Shown: one piece after another, positions 58,767 through 64,000 of the stretch | How positions within the stretch are numbered: position 1 is the first letter of the stretch | How the letters are laid out: the number at the start of each line of letters is the position of its first letter | Assembly: GCA_033398695.1 (NCBI GenBank) | Contig: CM065810.1 | Coordinates: forward strand, 141,885,215 to 141,949,214 | From: Orobanche coerulescens | Lineage: Eukaryota; Streptophyta; Magnoliopsida; Lamiales; Orobanchaceae | Reading direction: 5' to 3' | DNA: 64,000 nt | The notes under the pieces: generated by a model | The model's database searches: none | Told to the model about the DNA's origin: nothing | The model's input: the letters and a program-made list of their open reading frames with translations, nothing else | Position numbers and translations under genes: made by a program

Positions 58767-59092
58767 TAGCGTACGCTAGTCTTCGGACTATCTGGTAGCG
58801 TACGCTAGTCTTCGGCTAGCGCACGCTAAATCTGTTGCATAACGCACGCTAAGCCATAGCGATAGCGCGCGCTAAGGCTTGAGCAAGGCAGAGGACAGTA
58901 GGTTCTGGACTCCAGTACAAGACGCCACTTTTTGGCTAGCGTACACTAGGAGTTCGTTAGCGCGCGCTATTCGTGGTTAGTAGCGCATGCTAACATCCAT
59001 CCATAGCGCACGCTAACGGGGCCAGCAGAAGCCACTGGACTACCAGGTGACTTCGCTAGCGCACGCTAATGAAGGAGGCGTAGCGTGCGCTA
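58767..59092. repeat. Palindromic dodecamer array, element G module 2
   Basis: About ten copies from TAGCGTACGCTA (58767-58778) to TAGCGTGCGCTA (59081-59092), before TATATAT at 59104-59110. Confidence 0.87.
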
Positions 59093-59103
59093 GACTGGGC
59101 AGA

Positions 59104-59110
59104 TATATAT
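59104..59110 (+). promoter_or_regulatory. TATA box of element G module 2
   Basis: TATATAT 11 bp after the palindrome array. It is the promoter closest to the gag-pol region. Confidence 0.6.
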
Positions 59111-60426
59111 TGGACAGTTGACTTCCATTTCGTCATTTTTCATCTTCTTCACTCCTTTTCGACGGGAACAGCTCGGGAGAGACGATTTTGGATGATTGGA
59201 AGAGATCTTCCTTCTAACAACAACATATTTGGGTGGAGAACAAGGAATTCACAATATCTAATCCATCCTAACGTCCGAATCAAGGTAAAAATCCTTAGAA
59301 CCCTATTTTTGGGAATTTTGGGATTTTTCGTAGATTCGTCCGATTTATCCATTTTGAAGCTTGAGGACCTTGATATTATGATGTATCTATCCCGTATGCA
59401 TGCTTTTCCTACGATTTTACGGATTGGATTGTGCCTTTTTCGGACTTGTGAGGGTTTGGACGATTTTCCAACCTCTAGTTGTTTATCCGTATATTTTCAT
59501 GAATCGTAGATGGGTTTCGGGAGTTTCTTCGTGTTATTTGAGTATGGATCATTGATTATCATATTCCTTGCGAATCGTTTAGGTGCCAGAATCGCGTTCT
59601 TGGACCTACCGAACTCATACCCTTTTTCCGTTCGATTTCTCGATGTCTCAAAGGCAAGTATATATTTATGATTGTACGTTCTCGACTTTGAAAGTAAGTT
59701 ATATTAATGGTATGATTACTTATATCCACTCTGGGGCAGGACGACGGGTCCCCTGAGGGTTTAGTAGCCTCTGGTGCGATTCCACGGATGATATGAACGA
59801 ACCACTCTGGGACGGACCGACGGGTCCTCTGAGGGTTCCGTAGCCTCTGGTGCGGTTCCACGGTATTCATACATGTATTGATGTGATGCTATGAGATTTA
59901 GTTATTCCGGAATACTAATCTTGAATTGATGAATTGACGGATACATTTACTTTATTGTCGAGGAGTATTGTGTTTCATACTTGATATACTTACACTAGCT
60001 ATTCGACGGCTAACCCCTTTATGGGGGAAATACTTTTTATGTATTTTAGGTTCCAGGAGAGTGGACAGGCAGGTATCGGGTCGGCACGAAGATGGTGGGC
60101 AAGTGTGATACTGTGTCTTTCCTCCGGTTATGTTCTGAGTTTTCCATTCAGTATTGTCGTACTGGAATGGTTATTGAATACTCGAGTATTTTTTTCTATT
60201 TTCCTTGATGTTCCGGCCTGTGTTTGCCGAGGTAATGATTTGTGTCGTGATGTCTTTGGATACATTGGTTATGTCTTGAATACATTTTGTATTGTTCTTC
60301 ATTCCATTGTATCTAGACCTTCTCGGTCAAAATTTATAGTTCCGCGTATGTTTAGCCTTGTGAGTCCCACGGTGGGGCTTACGGCGCTGTAATATTCCCT
60401 GAATAACTTGGGGGTGTTACAGAATA

Positions 60427-60438
60427 TGGTATCAGAGC
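60427..60438 (+). other. Primer binding site of element G
   Basis: TGGTATCAGAGC, the standard plant initiator Met-tRNA complement, 5 bp after the LTR. Confidence 0.85.
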
Positions 60439-60589
60439 TTAGGTATATGGATACCTAGGCTGTCGGTCTTTTGGGTCGAATGAGTCGTCATTTGTCCACA
60501 GTATCACTACTCTGCCATCATCACAGTGCGAGCGGTAATTGTAAGACCTCTTACTCTTCGGGTGTTTCGTTATTCGTTTTTCTTCTATT

Positions 60590-61615
60590 TTGGTATTTTT
60601 GAGAATCGGTCACTTTGATGACGTGCGATTGAATTGTACTTACGTGCCTTGTGTGTTCTTCAGTATTTCAGCTGGTAGGGGCCGTGGCCGTGGACGTGGG
60701 AGAGGTTGTGGCGCGGCCGTTTCCATCAGTTCTGTTGCGGGGTCGACCAACCCTAGTTTGTCGAACTCGGTGCATCTTGACACCGAAAGTCAGCACGACC
60801 AGTCGAATGGCCAGGGGAACAGCGCAGACGTTGGAGTTGCGAATGTACTTCAACAATTGGCTACCCAGATGACCATTTTAGCCCAAACTATTTAGCTAAA
60901 TAACCCGAATCCGAACACGGATGCCTTGCTTTAGAACATAATCCGTATGCACCCTCCACAGTTTAGTGGTGCCACAGACCCGTTAGGATGGGAAGATTGG
61001 CAAGCAGAATTGGAAAAGATTTTCGAAGTGGTCGATTGCCCCGAAGTGAGAAAAGTACCAATTGCTCAGTATTTCCTTACCAAGGAGGCCGCTACGTGGT
61101 GGAAAGTCATCAAGCCCCAGGATCGTGTTGCCACGTGGGATGGATTTAAAGAGCTTTTGGAGGCCGAGTTTTGTCCTTGGCCGGTACGAGAAGGCCGAAT
61201 CCGAGCCTTTTTCGAGGCTAGACCACAGGATATTCCCGTTTCACAGGCGATCGTGGAGTACAACCAACAATTGATCCATGTGAAGGATCAAGTGCGTAAC
61301 GAGCGTGATAAGATCCATTACTTTGATATGCGAATGAATTTGGACTTACGGCGGTACATGGCCGGTTTTGCTTGCACCAAAATGAAGGAATATCAGGACA
61401 CAGCTTTAGCCCATGATATGTTAAGCCCCGACAACGATACCGTTGAAGAATCGAAGAAGCAGAAGGTCGCGGGAAATTTTTCTGGCTCTAAGAGTGGCAA
61501 CTTTCAGAGGTCACAGATGACAAACCGTTCTGCCGGACAATTGTCACGTTCTAATAAGGGAAAGAGGGGTTACCGTTCTACCCCGGGTACCACAAATCAC
61601 ACGGTGACTTGCTAA
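60590..61615 (+). pseudogene. Element G gag
   Basis: The capsid/nucleocapsid polyprotein. An [12 protein letters not shown] start (about 60675) leads to NVLQQLATQMTILAQTI and a TAG near 60894. Another stop lies near 60937. The frame 60947-61615 holds Retrotrans_gag: PPQFSGATDPLGWEDWQAELEKIF, AATWWKVIKPQ and [16 protein letters not shown]. It ends in a TAA inside the first zinc knuckle, after TC, where relatives have Tyr. Confidence 0.87.
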
Positions 61616-62479
61616 AATTGTGGTCGTCTTAATTTGGAATGCAATTTTCCGCCGTTGAAGTGTCACACATGCGGACAGTTGGGTCAGAGAGCGGCTTATT
61701 GTTCCGAGCCGAATCAGACCTTGGACACTCGGGCTTCTGCCCCAGCACCACTTGACCAAGGTATAAATCAGCGACAATCTTTTTGTCAACCTCAGCAGAA
61801 TTTCGGTAGGGGCCGGGGACGGGGTCAAAACGCTGGAGGGGGAAACTCTAGCGTCGGTTCGGTACAACCACGGGTTTATGAGATGCATCGAACAGACGAA
61901 CCCGACGCGGCGGTGGCTTCAGGTATAATTCATATTTTATCTCATCCAGTCCGTGTACTTTTTGATACGGGTGCTACACATTCTTTTATTTCTTTGGAGT
62001 GTGTACGCCATTTGAATATAACTTGTATGACTGCTTGCGATCCCTTCATCGTGAAATTGCCTAGCGGGGATAAAATTGTGGGGAACCGGGAGATTAGAGA
62101 TTTTCTGGTGATTATATCCGGTATGGAATGGTTGTCGAATCTGATTGTAGTTGATATGGAAGGCGAGGACGTGATCCTCGGCGAGGATTGGCTTGATAGT
62201 CACCAAGCGATTATGAATTATCGTACCAAGGTTATCACTATGATGACTAAAGACGGATCTGAGTACTCATTTTTGGGACGTAAGTCGGGCCAATCCAAGT
62301 TACTTATCAGTGCCATGAAGGCCGTAAAACTTTTGAATAAAGGTTGTATGGGCTATTGGTGTTATGCCTTAAAAATGGAAGGAAACGAAGTCGATTTCTC
62401 TTTGATTCCAATTGTTAATGAGTATCCCGATATTTTTCCGGATGACCTCCCGGGATTACCGCCAGACCGGGAAATGTAA
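61616..62479 (+). pseudogene. Element G zinc knuckles and protease
   Basis: The first knuckle is shortened (NCGRLNLEC lacks Gly-His). The second reads CHTCGQLGQRAAYC with the His replaced by Gln. A GRGRGRGQ linker follows, then protease with [13 protein letters not shown] (DTG at 61964-61972, intact), CDPFIVKLPSGDKIVGNREIRDF and [18 protein letters not shown]. The frame stops at TAA 62477-62479, just inside the protease-RT linker. Confidence 0.87.
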
Positions 62480-62485
62480 TTTACC

Positions 62486-63328
62486 ATGGACTTAGAGCCA
62501 GATGCGGCTCCGATTTCTAAAGCACCTTACCGAATGGCACCTTCCGAGATGCAAGAATTAAAGAATCAGTTGGGAGAACTTCTAGAAAGAGGGTACATCA
62601 GACCGAGCGCTTCGCCTTGGGGCGCGCTTGTCCTTTTCGTGAGGAAGCAGGATGGTTTACTATGTTTGTGCATCGACTACCGTGAGCTGAACAAAGTAAC
62701 CATCAAGAACAAGTATCTTTTGCCTCGTATAGATGATTTATTTGATCAATTGCAAGGGGCTACAGTTTTCTCGAAGATTGATTTAAGATCCGGGTATTAT
62801 CAACTCAGGGTGAGGGAGTCTGACGTTCCGAAGACGGCATTTCGGATGAGATATGGGCATTATGAATTTGTATTTATGCCTTTTGGGTTGACTAATGCAC
62901 CGGCAGTATTCATGCAGTTAATGAATAAGATATTCATCGAGTACCTCGACAGGTGTGTAGTCGTCTTTATTGACGACATCTTGATCTATTCTCGAGATAA
63001 GGAGGAACATGCCCGACACTTGCGTTTGATATTAGACATTTTGAGAACCGAACACCTCTATGCAAAATTCTCGAAATGTGAGTGTTGGTTGGAAGAAGTT
63101 ATGTTTCTCGGCCATGTGATTTCGGCCGAAGGGGTTCGGGTAGACCCGCAGAAGATTGAGGCAGTGCTAGATTGGGCACCGCCTAAAAATGTTAAGGAAG
63201 TTCGTAGCTTTTTGGGCCTTGCTGGGTATTACCGTCGGTTTGTCGAGGGGTTCTCGAAACTCGCTCGGCCGCTTACAAAATTACTCCAGAAGACCGAAAA
63301 GTTTGTTTGGATGGATGAGAGACAATAG
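62486..63328 (+). pseudogene. Element G reverse transcriptase
   Basis: The RT domain: [70 protein letters not shown] and an intact catalytic FIDDILIYS (62966 on). [15 protein letters not shown] follows. A TAG near 63326 interrupts what was CAG-type sequence. The domain core itself is uninterrupted, but it is not translatable as one polyprotein with gag. Confidence 0.88.
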
Positions 63329-64000
63329 AGCTTCGATGAACTGAAGAGACATTTGACTTCAGCGCCGATTTTAACTTTACCACATGGTAGTGAGGGCTTT
63401 GCAGTTTATAGTGACGCTTCGGTTCAAGGTCTGGGTTGTGTACTTATGCAGCATGATAAGACGATAGCTTTTGCGTCACGACAATTAAAGCCTTATGAGA
63501 TGAATTATCCTACTCACGATTTGGAGTTGGCCGCAATTGTCTTCGCACTCAAGATTTGGCGGCATTATTTGTATGGTTCTCCATGTCGGATTTATACCGA
63601 TCACAAGAGCCTGAAGTATATTTTCAGTCAGAAGGAGCTGAATATGAGACAGAGACGTTGGTTAGAGTTGATAAAGGATTACAATTTGGAAATTCTTTAC
63701 CACCCCGGAAAAGCCAATGTCGTCGCCGATGCTTTGAGCCGCAAATCAGCATCTCTTCAAATGCTCGAGGTTCTTACATCTTAGATGAAAATTCGTCAGG
63801 ATTTAATTGAGCAAGGGATAGAAGTTTGGCTTCAACGAGTACAGGGGCAGTTGTGTACTCTCGAAATTACTACGTCCTTGGTTGATGACATCAAAGGAAA
63901 GCAGTGGAGTGACCCGATGATTTCTCAACTGAAGGAATATGTAATTAAAGGAAAAGCTCCTGGCTTTATGGTTCACGAAGATAGTATTCTGAGATTTCAA
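63329..64000 (+). pseudogene. Element G RNase H and start of integrase region
   Basis: RNase H from 63353: [15 protein letters not shown] (catalytic Asp kept), [46 protein letters not shown] and [20 protein letters not shown]. It ends at TAG 63782-63784. After this stop the same frame stays open to the window edge (SLVDDIKGKQWSDPM, then GFMVHEDSILRF), which leads into integrase outside the window. Confidence 0.85.

Larger units (their letters stand above)
56130..60421 (+). repeat. Element G 5' LTR, composite of two LTR modules
   Basis: A 4.29-kb sequence from TGTAATATCC to GGTGTTACA that contains the whole promoter/leader module twice. Module 1 (56130 to about 58745): array of TTACGTACGTAA type, TATTTAA, GAAG/GTAAG (56976/56977), AAG/GCAAGTA (57374/57375), six cassettes, TCCAG/GT (58659/58660), but no terminal block. 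Module 2 (about 58745-60421): array, TATATAT, AAG/GTAAAA (59284/59285), AAG/GCAAGTA (59653/59654), two cassettes, TTTTAG/GT (60049/60050) and a terminal block, but no LTR start. It looks like a fusion of two LTR types. Confidence 0.75.
56130..64000 (+). mobile_element. Element G, Tekay-type Ty3/gypsy, cut by window end
   Basis: A 5' LTR 56130-60421, PBS 60427-60438, then gag, protease, RT and RNase H running off the right edge. The left flank is the copia leader (last bases CGCTT). All coding segments have stops. The RT and integrase-side wording is close to element B. Confidence 0.88.

Noticed and set aside
1..64000. tRNA, rRNA or other structured RNA genes
   Set aside because: I looked for clover-leaf arms and rRNA cores. 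Only primer binding sites complementary to tRNA ends were found.

Overview
The window is plant nuclear heterochromatin, almost wall to wall retrotransposon. The families point to a large-genome eudicot: Tekay/Del-type Ty3/gypsy elements with 2-4 kb LTRs and a chromodomain-like pol tail, an Athila-type gypsy element, an Angela/Tork-type copia LTR, and a plant L1-type LINE with a DUF4283 ORF1. I see no intact cellular gene, rRNA, tRNA or CRISPR. I do not name a species.

Layout, from nesting and target-site duplications (TSDs) read by eye. The scaffold is one Athila element whose pol runs in pieces through 3090-3327, 27156-27874 and 34930-35925. It is followed by an unknown ORF (36083-36599), a broken LOG-like cytokinin-activation gene (36912-37569), a noncoding 3' region and the 3' LTR (39285-40225 plus 52261-52972). 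Into it went: LTR A (1-3089, cut by the window edge); a LINE (3328-27155, 11-bp TSD); element D (27875-34924); and solo LTR E (40226-52255, TSD TAATA). The LINE was hit by Tekay element B (4057-23094), whose 5' LTR was hit by minus-strand Tekay element C (4791-14791, TSD CAGAA). LTR E was hit by element F (42696-51481, TSD TGTGT). The Athila lies in an older minus-strand copia pol fragment (52973-53310), beside a copia LTR and leader (53311-56129). That leader is cut by element G (56130 to the window end).

Coding capacity: B, C and G carry recognisable gag, protease, RT, RNase H and (B, C) integrase, all broken by stops, frameshifts or lost residues. D and F have nearly noncoding interiors and look non-autonomous. 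The LINE RT has lost its catalytic box.

The most striking structure is in the Tekay-type LTRs. Across several diverged families most carry the same order of parts: an irregular array of a 12-bp palindrome TAGCGYRCGCTA, a TATA box, a pyrimidine-rich patch, a GT donor-like site, a GC donor-like site (AAG/GCAAGT), 2-6 tandem GC-rich cassettes, a hairpin block around GCTAACCCC, an acceptor-like TTTCAG/GT, and a conserved terminal block ending TTACA. I read this as a modular promoter plus intron-containing leader inside the LTR. The second outstanding item is the LOG-like gene between integrase and 3' LTR of the Athila element.
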